Source of the DNA: UBA4877 sp002399345
Lineage (GTDB): Bacteria; Bacillota; Thermoanaerobacteria; Thermoanaerobacterales; UBA4877
Assembly: GCA_036752905.1 (NCBI GenBank)
Contig: DAIORT010000001.1
Span: forward strand, 310,001 to 374,000
DNA length: 64,000 nucleotides
Direction: 5' to 3'
The notes beneath the pieces were generated by a model that was given only the letters and a program-made list of their open reading frames with translations, was not told where the DNA came from and made no database searches. The translations under genes were made by a program, and so were the position numbers. Every line of letters begins with the position of its first letter. The first letter of the stretch is position 1. Of the stretch, positions 49,831-57,715 are shown piece after piece.

Positions 49831-50763
49831 CTATTTTGCAAACTCATTATCTGTTAATTCTTTGTAACTGAAGTTATTTTTGACCAGCTTTCTGTTGATC
49901 AGCCAATCCATCATATTGTCCGCTTCCTTTCTTGAAAGAGGCCCGGCATCACTATAAGACGGGGGCTGCATTCTCTCTTTTGTCTCCTTTGGAAACCCCG
50001 TTACATTAATAATGGTATCCATGTAATCCATAGCGGCCTGGTTGTTCAAATAATCCACCGCCTTGTTGTATGCGTTATATACATACTTTACCCCATCTTT
50101 GTTATCTTTTAAAATATCTGCCCTGAAAACCATTACACCGGAATCAATGTCCGACATATTAGAGCTGCCTATAACATAAGCCCCGCTGCCCGACGCTTCC
50201 GAGGCCAGTGGTTCCGGCAGCGCTGCAGCCACTGCCTTTCCACTCTTAAGCATACCGGACACCGCATTTACATCCGGTATTTTAACCTTATTGACAGCGG
50301 ATGCATTAAGTCCGGCCCTTTCTAATATCTTATCAGTAACATACCCTGTTATTGCATCACTGGTTACAGCTATGTCCTTTCCCTTTAAATCCGCTATTTC
50401 TTTAATCCCCATGCCCTTATTTACCACCAGCTTATAATTCCCGTCGGTCTTGGAGGTTATTTTTATATCCAGTCCTTCATCCTTAGCCGATATAGCTGAC
50501 ATAACATCACAGACAGCACCGTCAATCGTACCCTTTTTAAGTAAATTCTTACCTTCGCCGACATTCTTTAAGCTTTTTAACTCAATGTTTAAACCCTCAT
50601 CCTTAAAATATCCCTTTTTATCCGCTACCAAAAGAGGTACAGAATCAATGTCAGACATAACGCCTATACGCAGAGTCCTTGTTTTTTCTTTGCCCGCTGA
50701 GCAGGCTGTCAGCGAAAAAATCAAAGCAATAAGCGTAAGGCCCACAATTAAGCGTTTCTTCAT
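49831..50763 (-). CDS. ABC-type substrate-binding lipoprotein (SsuA/THI5-like)
   Basis: 310 residues. A lipoprotein signal (MKKRLIVGLTLIALIFSLTA, then Cys21) is followed by a NMT1/SsuA-type binding domain: LRIGVMSDIDSVPLLVADKKG, DLKGKDIAVTSDAITGYV and AAALPEPLASEA. The family binds sulfonates, pyrimidine precursors or similar small molecules. No permease or ATPase gene is adjacent, so the transporter partner must lie elsewhere. Confidence 0.85.
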   Translation of the reverse strand: MKKRLIVGLTLIALIFSLTACSAGKEKTRTLRIGVMSDIDSVPLLVADKKGYFKDEGLNIELKSLKNVGEGKNLLKKGTIDGAVCDVMSAISAKDEGLDIKITSKTDGNYKLVVNKGMGIKEIADLKGKDIAVTSDAITGYVTDKILERAGLNASAVNKVKIPDVNAVSGMLKSGKAVAAALPEPLASEASGSGAYVIGSSNMSDIDSGVMVFRADILKDNKDGVKYVYNAYNKAVDYLNNQAAMDYMDTIINVTGFPKETKERMQPPSYSDAGPLSRKEADNMMDWLINRKLVKNNFSYKELTDNEFAK

Positions 50764-50797
50764 AATCGCATCCCCTTAATAAATACTGAGTAAAAAT

Positions 50798-51163
50798 CTA
50801 ATATGTTACCTCATCCACATCCTGCATTTCTCCCGGAATCCTTACAACCACCTTGTGCGGCAGACATACAATACTCTCACCCGTCTTATTTATCCAGCCC
50901 TGCTTTATACATACCTTGTCAGGGCAATTGGTTTTAGATATACGGGCCTTGCCGTTTTTTACCTCGACAATGTTATAATCATCTTCACTTACATGAACCA
51001 TAACCTTTTTGTCCTGATTAAGGGAAAGCGTCTCATATAGCTTGCCGTTCTTCTCTATGTAAACCGTTGTTCCCGGTGCGGCAGGGTTTAAGGCTAGATA
51101 TATAAAACCGCATACAGAAAAAATAATAACGGCTGCTATGAGCAATTTATCGCCTGTCTTCAT
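50798..51163 (-). CDS. NusG domain II-containing membrane-anchored protein
   Basis: 121 residues. One N-terminal helix (LLIAAVIIFSVCGFIYLAL) is followed by an extracellular beta domain with the NusG-II-like text ISKTNCPDKVCIKQGWINKT and ESIVCLPHKVVVRI. The paired cysteines in CPDKVC and the later Cys are conserved in the family. It overlaps apbE by 17 bases, the frequent arrangement in anaerobes with surface or Rnf-type electron-transfer systems. The function is unknown. Confidence 0.85.
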   Translation of the reverse strand: MKTGDKLLIAAVIIFSVCGFIYLALNPAAPGTTVYIEKNGKLYETLSLNQDKKVMVHVSEDDYNIVEVKNGKARISKTNCPDKVCIKQGWINKTGESIVCLPHKVVVRIPGEMQDVDEVTY

Positions 51164-52187
51164 AGGTATATTCCTCGTTTGTTATCTTAAAAATTTTTTT
51201 TGCACCGGGGGTAGCATATATTTTTTTATCTGAGGTTATCATTATGGCATCTATACCATCCATAGACTCTACAAGCTTCAATCCCTTATCCACGCCCAAA
51301 ACATAAACCGAGGTGGAAAGAGCATCCCCCGTTATGGATTTATCGCTTATAATGGTTGTGCTTATCACACCGTTATCGGACGGATAACCGGTCGAAAGGT
51401 CAAATATATGATGATATCTCTTACCGTTGGCCTCGAAAAACCTCTCGTAGTTTCCCGATGTAACAACGGACTTATCCTTAACATTTACTATGCCAACATA
51501 GTTTCCCTTGGAATCAAGGGGATCCTGTATGCCTATTCTCCAATCCGAGCCGTCGGTTTTTGAACCCACAGCATATACATTGCCGCCGAGATTTATAAGT
51601 GCTTTATCTATACCATCTTTTAATATGGTCTGCTTAGCACAGTCGGCCGCATATCCCTTAGCTATACCACCAAGATCTATTCCCATACCCGATATGGGCA
51701 GCATTATATTGTTATCATTTTCAATCTTCACCTTTTTATAATTGATAAGATGCAAAGCATCATCTATCTCAGATTGGGAGGGAACACGTTGTTTGTCTGT
51801 CCCTATGCCCCAGAGATTCACCAGGGGTGCGACAGATATATCGAACATGCCTCCCGTAAGCTTGCCGTATTTTTCCCCCTGTTTGATCACATAATATGTA
51901 TCGCCATCTACCTTAACGTGATCCTTCCCTGCCGCATCATTTATCTTTACCACAGAGCTTGCCGGAAGCTTGGGGGACATCTTATTATCAATATCCCTGA
52001 CACGGTTAAAGGCATCGTTAACCGCTTTTCCGGCCTTAGCCTTTTTGCCGTAAGCGGTTATCTCTATATTGGTATCCAGCATAAAACCAGTTTTTGTGGC
52101 AGGCTTATTATTTGCACCGCATCCCTGCATCATAAAAACCGATGACAGCAATATCAGCAAAATCAACACCTTATGCCTTTGTTTCAT
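51147..52187 (-). CDS. apbE: FAD:protein FMN transferase (ApbE)
   Basis: 346 residues. A lipoprotein signal (LLILLSSVFMMQGCG) precedes the ApbE fold: FMLDTNIEITAYGKKA, then IDLGGIAKGYAADCAKQTI, then INLGGNVYAVG and a C-terminal ISDKSITGDALSTSVYVLG. It attaches FMN covalently to Thr of secreted flavoproteins, using FAD, outside the membrane. No FMN-binding-domain substrate or Rnf gene lies in the window, so its target is elsewhere. Confidence 0.94.
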   Translation of the reverse strand: MKQRHKVLILLILLSSVFMMQGCGANNKPATKTGFMLDTNIEITAYGKKAKAGKAVNDAFNRVRDIDNKMSPKLPASSVVKINDAAGKDHVKVDGDTYYVIKQGEKYGKLTGGMFDISVAPLVNLWGIGTDKQRVPSQSEIDDALHLINYKKVKIENDNNIMLPISGMGIDLGGIAKGYAADCAKQTILKDGIDKALINLGGNVYAVGSKTDGSDWRIGIQDPLDSKGNYVGIVNVKDKSVVTSGNYERFFEANGKRYHHIFDLSTGYPSDNGVISTTIISDKSITGDALSTSVYVLGVDKGLKLVESMDGIDAIMITSDKKIYATPGAKKIFKITNEEYTYEDRR

Positions 52188-52274
52188 CCAATTACCTCCA
52201 GATTATAGCTTTTGTTTGTATAATTATATTATACAACTTGATTAACTTCAAAACCTAAACCGGACAATAAAAAA

Positions 52275-52288
52275 ATGGCGCCAGCCAT
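52275..52288 (-). terminator. Terminator after the ANTAR regulator
   Basis: ATGGC, GCCA loop, GCCAT: a short 5-bp stem, followed on the minus strand by T7. It lies about 13 bases beyond the stop codon of the ANTAR regulator. Confidence 0.6.
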
Positions 52289-52300
52289 AATTGATTGACG

Positions 52301-52855
52301 CTATAAAGAATTCTTATATTTTTCTATTATATTGCCGGCCGCCTCATCCATGTTTATGGAAAAATCCATGGCCTGCTTTTGTATATACCTATGGGCCTCT
52401 TCTTCAGTATAATGCTCTTCTTCCATCAAATACATCTTGGCAGTGTTAATTTTTCTTTGTAAACCACGTATTTTTTTATCCGGCTCTGTTTGGCAATTCT
52501 TATGTTTTAAAAGTGTATCCAGTGCTTCAAGCACCATCGCATCTGATACAGGCTTAATCAGACAAACGGCTTTATCCGCACGCATGCTCGCCTTCTTATA
52601 CGTCCCAGCAGTCATCATAATGATAGCATGCGTATTGTACTCTCTAGCCAATATATCAGTTACTTCTATGCCGTTTATACCATGGAGAATTTCATCTATC
52701 ACAGCCGCGTCTGGGGCAACAGACTTTGCGAGTCTCAATGCAGACGCCCCGTCGCCGGCCGTATATACCATATATCCCGATGTCTTTAACATGTCCTTTA
52801 TATGCTTCTTGACATCTGTATCCGATACTACTAAAAGCACCTTAACCTGTTTCAT
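52301..52855 (-). CDS. Response regulator with ANTAR RNA-binding domain
   Basis: 184 residues from the ATG at 52855 (GAGGTG site). The receiver domain has VLLVVSDTDVKKHIKDML, the phosphoacceptor region DAAVIDEILHGINGIE and the Lys of CLIKPVSD. The acidic pocket near the N-terminus is reduced to a single Asp, so phosphorylation may be weak or lost. The C-terminal ANTAR domain (INTAKMYLMEEEHYTEEEAH) binds paired RNA hairpins to prevent termination. It is directly downstream of glnA, as in many Clostridia, pointing to nitrogen-responsive antitermination. Confidence 0.9.
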   Translation of the reverse strand: MKQVKVLLVVSDTDVKKHIKDMLKTSGYMVYTAGDGASALRLAKSVAPDAAVIDEILHGINGIEVTDILAREYNTHAIIMMTAGTYKKASMRADKAVCLIKPVSDAMVLEALDTLLKHKNCQTEPDKKIRGLQRKINTAKMYLMEEEHYTEEEAHRYIQKQAMDFSINMDEAAGNIIEKYKNSL

Positions 52856-52874
52856 TAAAACACCTCTGCCAATA

Positions 52875-54206
52875 TTAATACTTTGTGAGGTATCTATCAA
52901 GCTCCCATTGTGTTACATAGGTCTTGTACTGATTCCATTCTTCCATTTTAGCTGATATAAATCTTTCAACGGTATGAGGGCTTAAGGCATTCTTAATTAC
53001 CTTATCCTTATTCAGTTCAAGTAAAGCTTTCTCCAGGGTAGCCGGTAATCTGTCTATATTAAAACCGTCTAGTTCTGTGGTTGTCATATCATATATATTC
53101 CTGTTTACAGCTTCAGGCGGCAGTATTTTGTTTTCTATGCCGTCCAGTCCGGCTTCCAAAATAACCGCCAGTGCAAGATAAGGGTTGCATGTAGGATCAG
53201 GGTTCCTAAGCTCCAGCCTTGTTGCCGCCCCTCTCTTATCTGGCACCCTTATAAGAGGACTCCGGTTCCTGGATGACCACGCTATATATACGGGAGCTTC
53301 ATAGCCGGATACAAGCCTCTTGTAAGAATTAACAGTTGGGTTTGTAATGGCACACAGGGCCTTGGCATGTTTCATAAGGCCACCCATGAAGTAGTATGCA
53401 CAGCTGCTTAACTCAAGCTCTCCATCCGGATCATAAAACACATTTTTACCATTCTTGGTCAGGGACATGTTGGTATGCATACCGGAGCCGGGGATTCCAT
53501 ATACCGGTTTAGGCATAAATGTGGCATGCAGTCCGTTCCTCTGTGCAACCATCCTTATGACCATTTTAAATGTCATTATGTCGTCTGCAGCCGCCAGCGC
53601 ATTGTCATATTTAAAATCAATCTCGTGCTGGCCCGGCCCGCCTTCGTGATGCGAGGCTTCTATCTCAAACCCCATTTTTTTAAGGGTCATGACCATATCC
53701 CGCCGGGCTGTTTCACCCAGGTCCACGGGAGCCAAATCAAAATAACCGGCATTATCATGTGTAATAGTTGTAGACTCGCCCCTATCATTGGTAAGGAAAA
53801 GATAAAACTCACACTCGGGGCCCACATTAAAACCATAACCCATTTCTTCAGCATGTTTTAAAGCCTTCTTAAGTATATACCGCGGGTCACTCTCAAAAGG
53901 CGTGCCATCAGGATTATATACATCGCATATAAGGCGAGCCTCCAGGTATTCACCGGACCACGGATATATTGTAAAACTGGATAAATAAGGCCGCAGGTTC
54001 ATATCTGATTCTTCTATTCTTGCAAATCCGTCTATGGAAGAACCGTCAAACATCTTCTCATTGTCTAAAGCCTCTTGCAGGCCTTCCCGGGGTATTGATA
54101 CATTCTTCATAACACCAAAAATATCTGTAAACTGCAGATGAATAAACTCCACTCCGAGTTCATCCACTTTTTTGCATACTTCTTCTCTTGACAGCTTTCT
54201 TCGCAT
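52875..54206 (-). CDS. glnA: Glutamine synthetase type I
   Basis: 443 residues, GSI-alpha length. The N-terminal beta-grasp domain is followed by FDGSSIDGFARIEESDM, the metal and ATP motifs GPECEFYLF and NGLHATFMPKP, the SGMHTNMSL region, and NRSPLIRVPDKRGAATRLE. The adenylylation loop tyrosine region of GSI-beta is not evident, so feedback control is the more likely mode. It makes glutamine from glutamate and ammonia. Its leader holds a strong promoter and a terminator hairpin. Confidence 0.96.
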   Translation of the reverse strand: MRRKLSREEVCKKVDELGVEFIHLQFTDIFGVMKNVSIPREGLQEALDNEKMFDGSSIDGFARIEESDMNLRPYLSSFTIYPWSGEYLEARLICDVYNPDGTPFESDPRYILKKALKHAEEMGYGFNVGPECEFYLFLTNDRGESTTITHDNAGYFDLAPVDLGETARRDMVMTLKKMGFEIEASHHEGGPGQHEIDFKYDNALAAADDIMTFKMVIRMVAQRNGLHATFMPKPVYGIPGSGMHTNMSLTKNGKNVFYDPDGELELSSCAYYFMGGLMKHAKALCAITNPTVNSYKRLVSGYEAPVYIAWSSRNRSPLIRVPDKRGAATRLELRNPDPTCNPYLALAVILEAGLDGIENKILPPEAVNRNIYDMTTTELDGFNIDRLPATLEKALLELNKDKVIKNALSPHTVERFISAKMEEWNQYKTYVTQWELDRYLTKY

Positions 54207-54228
54207 ATATTATCCTCCCTAAAAAAAT

Positions 54229-54270
54229 AAAGGTGTTCAAGTCAGTATTATAACCAACAAGGACACCTTT
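54229..54270 (-). terminator. Leader terminator upstream of glnA
   Basis: On the minus strand AAAGGTGT and ACACCTTT pair over 8 bases, with an inner GTTGG / CTGAC helix and an AT-rich loop, followed by ATTTTTTT just before the GGGAGG site of glnA. It lies between the promoter and the start codon, so it is a premature terminator candidate that must be overcome for expression. The sequence does not show the paired hexaloops of a typical ANTAR target. Confidence 0.72.
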
Positions 54271-54290
54271 GCCCAAAATTTATACCTATA

Positions 54291-54319
54291 TGTTAACACA
54301 AAAATATTTTATTTGTCAA
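54291..54319 (-). promoter_or_regulatory. glnA promoter
   Basis: TTGACA (54314-54319) and TTAACA (54291-54296) are 17 bases apart on the minus strand. The -10 is imperfect and lies within TGTTAACA, an 8-base palindrome that could be part of a regulator site. Confidence 0.6.
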
Positions 54320-54403
54320 CGGTTTTTTTCTACTCAGCTGGTTTAATAAGCTATCAAGATCACTTCCACACATCAAAACAGTCTGATCGATGTTTACCCC
54401 AAA

Positions 54404-54724
54404 CTATATATAAGATTTTACCTTATCTACCACCGACTGTTTCGGCGTAACACCTACTAATTTATCAACCATTTTGCCGCCCTTGAATACACCCATAGTG
54501 GGAATACTCATAACTCTGTAAGCCTGTGCTGTCTCAGGGTTATCATCCACATTAAGTTTTGCCACGGTAAAATCATCATTCTCGGTGGAGATTTCATCCA
54601 GTACGGGAGCCATCATCTTGCAAGGACCGCACCATGATGCCCAAAAGTCAACAAGGACAACATTATCTGATTTTATAACCTTATCCTCAAAATCATTATC
54701 TGTCACTACTACCGGCTTATTCAT
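54404..54724 (-). CDS. trxA: Thioredoxin
   Basis: 106 residues. The active site is DFWASWCGPCKMMAPVLDE, followed by LNVDDNPETAQAYRVMSIPT with the cis-proline, and GGKMVDKLVG. It is a general disulfide reductant of the cytoplasm. Single gene, with a GGAGG ribosome site. Confidence 0.97.
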   Translation of the reverse strand: MNKPVVVTDNDFEDKVIKSDNVVLVDFWASWCGPCKMMAPVLDEISTENDDFTVAKLNVDDNPETAQAYRVMSIPTMGVFKGGKMVDKLVGVTPKQSVVDKVKSYI

Positions 54725-55000
54725 AGTTATTTACCTCCTTCTATTACTATCCCCTCGTGCGGGGTTTATTTTATAATATCATACCCTTCTTAAACATGTC
54801 AATAGTTACTATTTGATAAATATAATTACCGAATCAAGCAGTTTTTTTACATCATCAAATAATAATTTATCCTTATCATCTTGTATTATACCTCATATAC
54901 AATCTATTACTATTTTATCACAATAAATTAAAGTAATTATTCTTAAATTGGTGCATTTTATTTATAGTATATGCAAATAATAATCTCGGAGGTGAAAACT

Positions 55001-55249
55001 ATGGCAAACTTGCAAGTAAGGTGCAGTGTCAATAACTGTCATTACTGGTCACAGAACAATTATTGCACCGCCAATAATATTTTAGTAACTTCAGACAGCA
55101 CAAGCAACAATAAAACGGCAGGCTATGACGCTCCTTCTGTTCCAAATGATCTTACAACACCAGTTCAGATGAGCATGGAGACATGTTGCAAAACATTCGT
55201 TCCCAACAACTCTGCTTCCCGCGATATGGACAATGTAAAAAGACAATAA
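55001..55249 (+). CDS. DUF1540 family cysteine-containing protein
   Basis: 82 residues from the ATG at 55001 (GGAGGTG site). The N-terminal VRCSVNNCHYWSQNNYCTAN carries the CxxxxC-type motif of DUF1540, with further cysteines in METCCKTF. Family members are small, probably metal-binding proteins of spore formers; the function is unknown. An intrinsic terminator follows. Confidence 0.85.
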   Translation: MANLQVRCSVNNCHYWSQNNYCTANNILVTSDSTSNNKTAGYDAPSVPNDLTTPVQMSMETCCKTFVPNNSASRDMDNVKRQ

Positions 55250-55270
55250 AAGGCTGCCATGCGGCCTTTT
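55249..55270 (+). terminator. Terminator after DUF1540 gene
   Basis: AAAAGGC, an 8-base loop and GCCTTTT form a 7-bp stem followed by ATTTTT on the plus strand. Confidence 0.75.
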
Positions 55271-55364
55271 ATTTTTCTCAATTCACAGTCGCTTTTTCAT
55301 CATCGGCCCTTATTAATAAGTGTTATAATCATATAAAAGCAGCTATTAATAAGGAGGTGTGATT

Positions 55365-55880
55365 ATGATGGGCAGCATAGAGTTTATAAAGGGTGACATA
55401 ACAGATATGGATACCGTTGCCATAGTTAATGCAGCAAATTCCAGCCTTATGGGGGGAGGCGGGGTGGACGGCGCCATACACAGGGCAGCCGGGCCAGGCC
55501 TAAATGCAGAATGTGCAAGGATTGGCAGCTGCAAAACCGGCCAGGCCGTGATAACCTCCGGCTGCAACCTGAAGGCAAAATATATCATACATACGGTAGG
55601 CCCGGTCTGGCGGGGAGGTACATATAATGAGGCGGACCTGCTGGCATCCTGCTATAAAAGCAGTCTTAAGCTGGCAGAAGATAAGGGGATAAAGACTATC
55701 GCCTTCCCCTCCATCAGCACGGGTGTTTACGGCTATCCCATAGAACAGGCGGCGGATATCGCCGTAAAGTCTGTAGCAGATCGCCTTAAGAATGGCAGCA
55801 AGATAGAGAAAGTAACATTTGTTCTGTTCTCAGATGCTGACTACAAAACCTATGTAGTGGCCTATAAGAAATTAAAATAG
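55365..55880 (+). CDS. Macro domain protein (O-acetyl-ADP-ribose deacetylase type)
   Basis: 171 residues. It opens with IEFIKGDITDMDTVAIVNAANSSL, split at the ADP-ribose loop, then MGGGGVDGAIHRAAGPGL and FPSISTGVYGYPIEQAADIA. These match the YmdB/MacroD group, which hydrolyses O-acetyl-ADP-ribose and reverses mono-ADP-ribosylation. The catalytic Asp and Gly-rich loop are intact. Start ATG at 55365 after AAGGAGG. No sirtuin or ADP-ribosyltransferase partner is adjacent. Confidence 0.93.
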   Translation: MMGSIEFIKGDITDMDTVAIVNAANSSLMGGGGVDGAIHRAAGPGLNAECARIGSCKTGQAVITSGCNLKAKYIIHTVGPVWRGGTYNEADLLASCYKSSLKLAEDKGIKTIAFPSISTGVYGYPIEQAADIAVKSVADRLKNGSKIEKVTFVLFSDADYKTYVVAYKKLK

Positions 55881-55887
55881 TCCAAAA

Positions 55888-55918
55888 GAAAAACCGGGGT
55901 AATCATTCCCCGGTTTTT
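55888..55918. terminator. Bidirectional terminator between macro-domain and HTH genes
   Basis: AAAACCGGGG, an 8-base loop and CCCCGGTTTT form a perfect 10-bp stem. T-runs follow on both strands. It overlaps the stop codon of the convergent HTH gene. Confidence 0.88.
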
Positions 55919-56157
55919 TCAACCCTCTCTTTTATTATGTCGGAATATAATATTTTCCATTTTCTCAGCCTGTATCTCACCTTATCAAAACTGACATCAA
56001 AAAGCTTTGCTATGTCCGAAGTCGATGCCTCCGCATATAGAGCCTTAAGCTCTTCCCTGGACAGTTTATCCAGCCTTAGTTCTTCGCCGTTTTGTTTACG
56101 CATGAAAAGCTCACCGTAAAAGCTAAAATGTGCATTATCTTTCGCATTGACATCCAT
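55903..56157 (-). CDS. Small HTH protein, unknown
   Basis: 84 residues. The second half, ASTSDIAKLFDVSFDKVRYR followed by LRKWKI, reads as a helix-turn-helix in which TSDIAKLFDVS is the positioning part. The first half is charged and without recognised domains. It may be a DNA-binding accessory protein. It lies directly downstream of deoD, with 16 bases between them. Confidence 0.65.
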   Translation of the reverse strand: MDVNAKDNAHFSFYGELFMRKQNGEELRLDKLSREELKALYAEASTSDIAKLFDVSFDKVRYRLRKWKILYSDIIKERVEKTGE

Positions 56158-56173
56158 ATTGTATCACCCAATA

Positions 56174-56875
56174 CTATTCTGCCACATCAAGGGCGATTTC
56201 AATCATATCCTTAAATGTTTTCTCCCTCTCCTCGGAGGTGGTGGCCTGGCCGGTTACCAGACTATCGCTTACCGTCAGTATGGTAAGGGCATTCACACCA
56301 TACTTTGCAGCCAGCGTGTAAAGCCCGGTTGTCTCCATCTCCACAGCCAGCACACCATACTTTGCCCACAGTTTCCATTCTTCGGGATCCTCATCATAGA
56401 ATGTATCCGAAGACAGTATGCCGCCTACCCTTACCGGCATATTTCGCGACGCTGCTGCATCGTAAGCCCTTTTTAGCAGCTTGAAGCTTGCCGCGGGGGC
56501 ATAATCCATACCTTTGAATCTTTGTTTATTTATAGAGGAATTGGTAGAAGATGTCATAGCCAGTATGACATCCCTTAACTTTATTTCAGGTTGCATTGTT
56601 CCGCATGTGCCCACCCTGATGAGGTTCTTTACACCATATTGAGTGATAAGCTCATTAACATAGATGGAAAGCGATGGAATGCCCATGCCCGTACCCTGTA
56701 CCGACAGCTTTTTGCCTTTGTATGTGCCGGTATAACCGTACATGCCCCTAACCTTATTGTAGCAGACCGGGTCCTCCAGGAAATTCTCAGCTATATACTT
56801 CGCCCTCATCGGGTCCCCGGGGAGAAGTATGCTCTGGGCTATATCATTTTCTTTAGCAGCCATATGTACACTCAT
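56174..56875 (-). CDS. deoD: Purine nucleoside phosphorylase, DeoD type
   Basis: 233 residues. The text QSILLPGDPMRAKYIAENFL, GTGMGIPSLSIYVNEL, RVGTCGTMQ, and AVEMETTGLYTLAAKYGV is the trimeric/hexameric DeoD signature. It splits purine ribo- and deoxyribonucleosides with phosphate. The ATG at 56875 has a GGAGG site. It follows the vanXY-like gene on the same strand after a 78-base gap and need not share its transcript. Confidence 0.96.
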   Translation of the reverse strand: MSVHMAAKENDIAQSILLPGDPMRAKYIAENFLEDPVCYNKVRGMYGYTGTYKGKKLSVQGTGMGIPSLSIYVNELITQYGVKNLIRVGTCGTMQPEIKLRDVILAMTSSTNSSINKQRFKGMDYAPAASFKLLKRAYDAAASRNMPVRVGGILSSDTFYDEDPEEWKLWAKYGVLAVEMETTGLYTLAAKYGVNALTILTVSDSLVTGQATTSEEREKTFKDMIEIALDVAE

Positions 56876-56953
56876 ATATATTGCCTCCTATGTTTTATAC
56901 TATATACCTATATATTATATCATCGACGGTGGCCGCTAAGAAATTAAATCATT

Positions 56954-57715
56954 TCATCGTACCATACGCAGAGTAACCACAACACCGTCCACATTGTTTC
57001 CGGATACTGCATAAGTGGCATCATCCGGTATATCCACATAAGCAGGTCTGGACGGGCTGACCGGGACATAAAAGATCTCAAAACATTGCCCGCCCGAATT
57101 AATTTTAAGATGAGTGCGGTTATATGTGAAGTCCTTTATATAATCCGTGTATTCTTCCAGCGTCAGGCCCTTTTCCATTATCAAATAAGAATGAGGATAT
57201 CCTACAAACCGGAAGTGCCATGGTTCCTGCGCTATGTTGGTAATCCTTTCACTGCCTTCAGGATATCTCTCTATAAAACCGAAATTTGCCGCATCTTCAC
57301 GGAAGGCCTGGCATATACCATTGTAAGGAAAATCGGGGCAGATATAATCAATATCCGGCCCGTTTTTACCAAGGTCAATGGCAAGTCCGGTCTGATGCTC
57401 ACTGCATCCGGGAACCGCCACAAACTTCCGAGTATATTCCTTGCCATTTTCCATTAATGAGTCGGAATACAGGCTGCACTGCTCCTTATCACTCCGATAA
57501 CCACTTACGGGAACAATGCGGTCGCCACTATGGATATGATTCAATGCTAGAAACAGCATATCCGCCGTCCGCTTTTCGAGCAGTATGTCGTGGCAGCCTG
57601 GAAATGCCTCTTTAAGGTCATCGTTTTTTGCATCTTTTAGTATTGAATGAGATGAATTTACAAGTATCAAATTACCTTTTTTTATATCTTTACTCTGTAG
57701 CTTTAATTCTTTCAT
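56954..57715 (-). CDS. vanXY: VanXY-type D,D-dipeptidase/carboxypeptidase
   Basis: 253 residues without a signal peptide, as in cytoplasmic VanXY enzymes. The zinc-peptidase motifs are PVSGYRSDKEQ, SEHQTGLAIDLGKNGPDID and EPWHFRFVGYPHSY. After the catalytic domain (to about residue 195) a distinct C-terminal domain closes with FEIFYVPVSPSRPAY and YAVSGNNVDGVVVTL, which matches the tail of VanXY-G rather than plain VanY. It would hydrolyse D-Ala-D-Ala dipeptide and trim pentapeptide precursors. Its start overlaps the ligase stop by 4 bases. Confidence 0.88.
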   Translation of the reverse strand: MKELKLQSKDIKKGNLILVNSSHSILKDAKNDDLKEAFPGCHDILLEKRTADMLFLALNHIHSGDRIVPVSGYRSDKEQCSLYSDSLMENGKEYTRKFVAVPGCSEHQTGLAIDLGKNGPDIDYICPDFPYNGICQAFREDAANFGFIERYPEGSERITNIAQEPWHFRFVGYPHSYLIMEKGLTLEEYTDYIKDFTYNRTHLKINSGGQCFEIFYVPVSPSRPAYVDIPDDATYAVSGNNVDGVVVTLRMVR

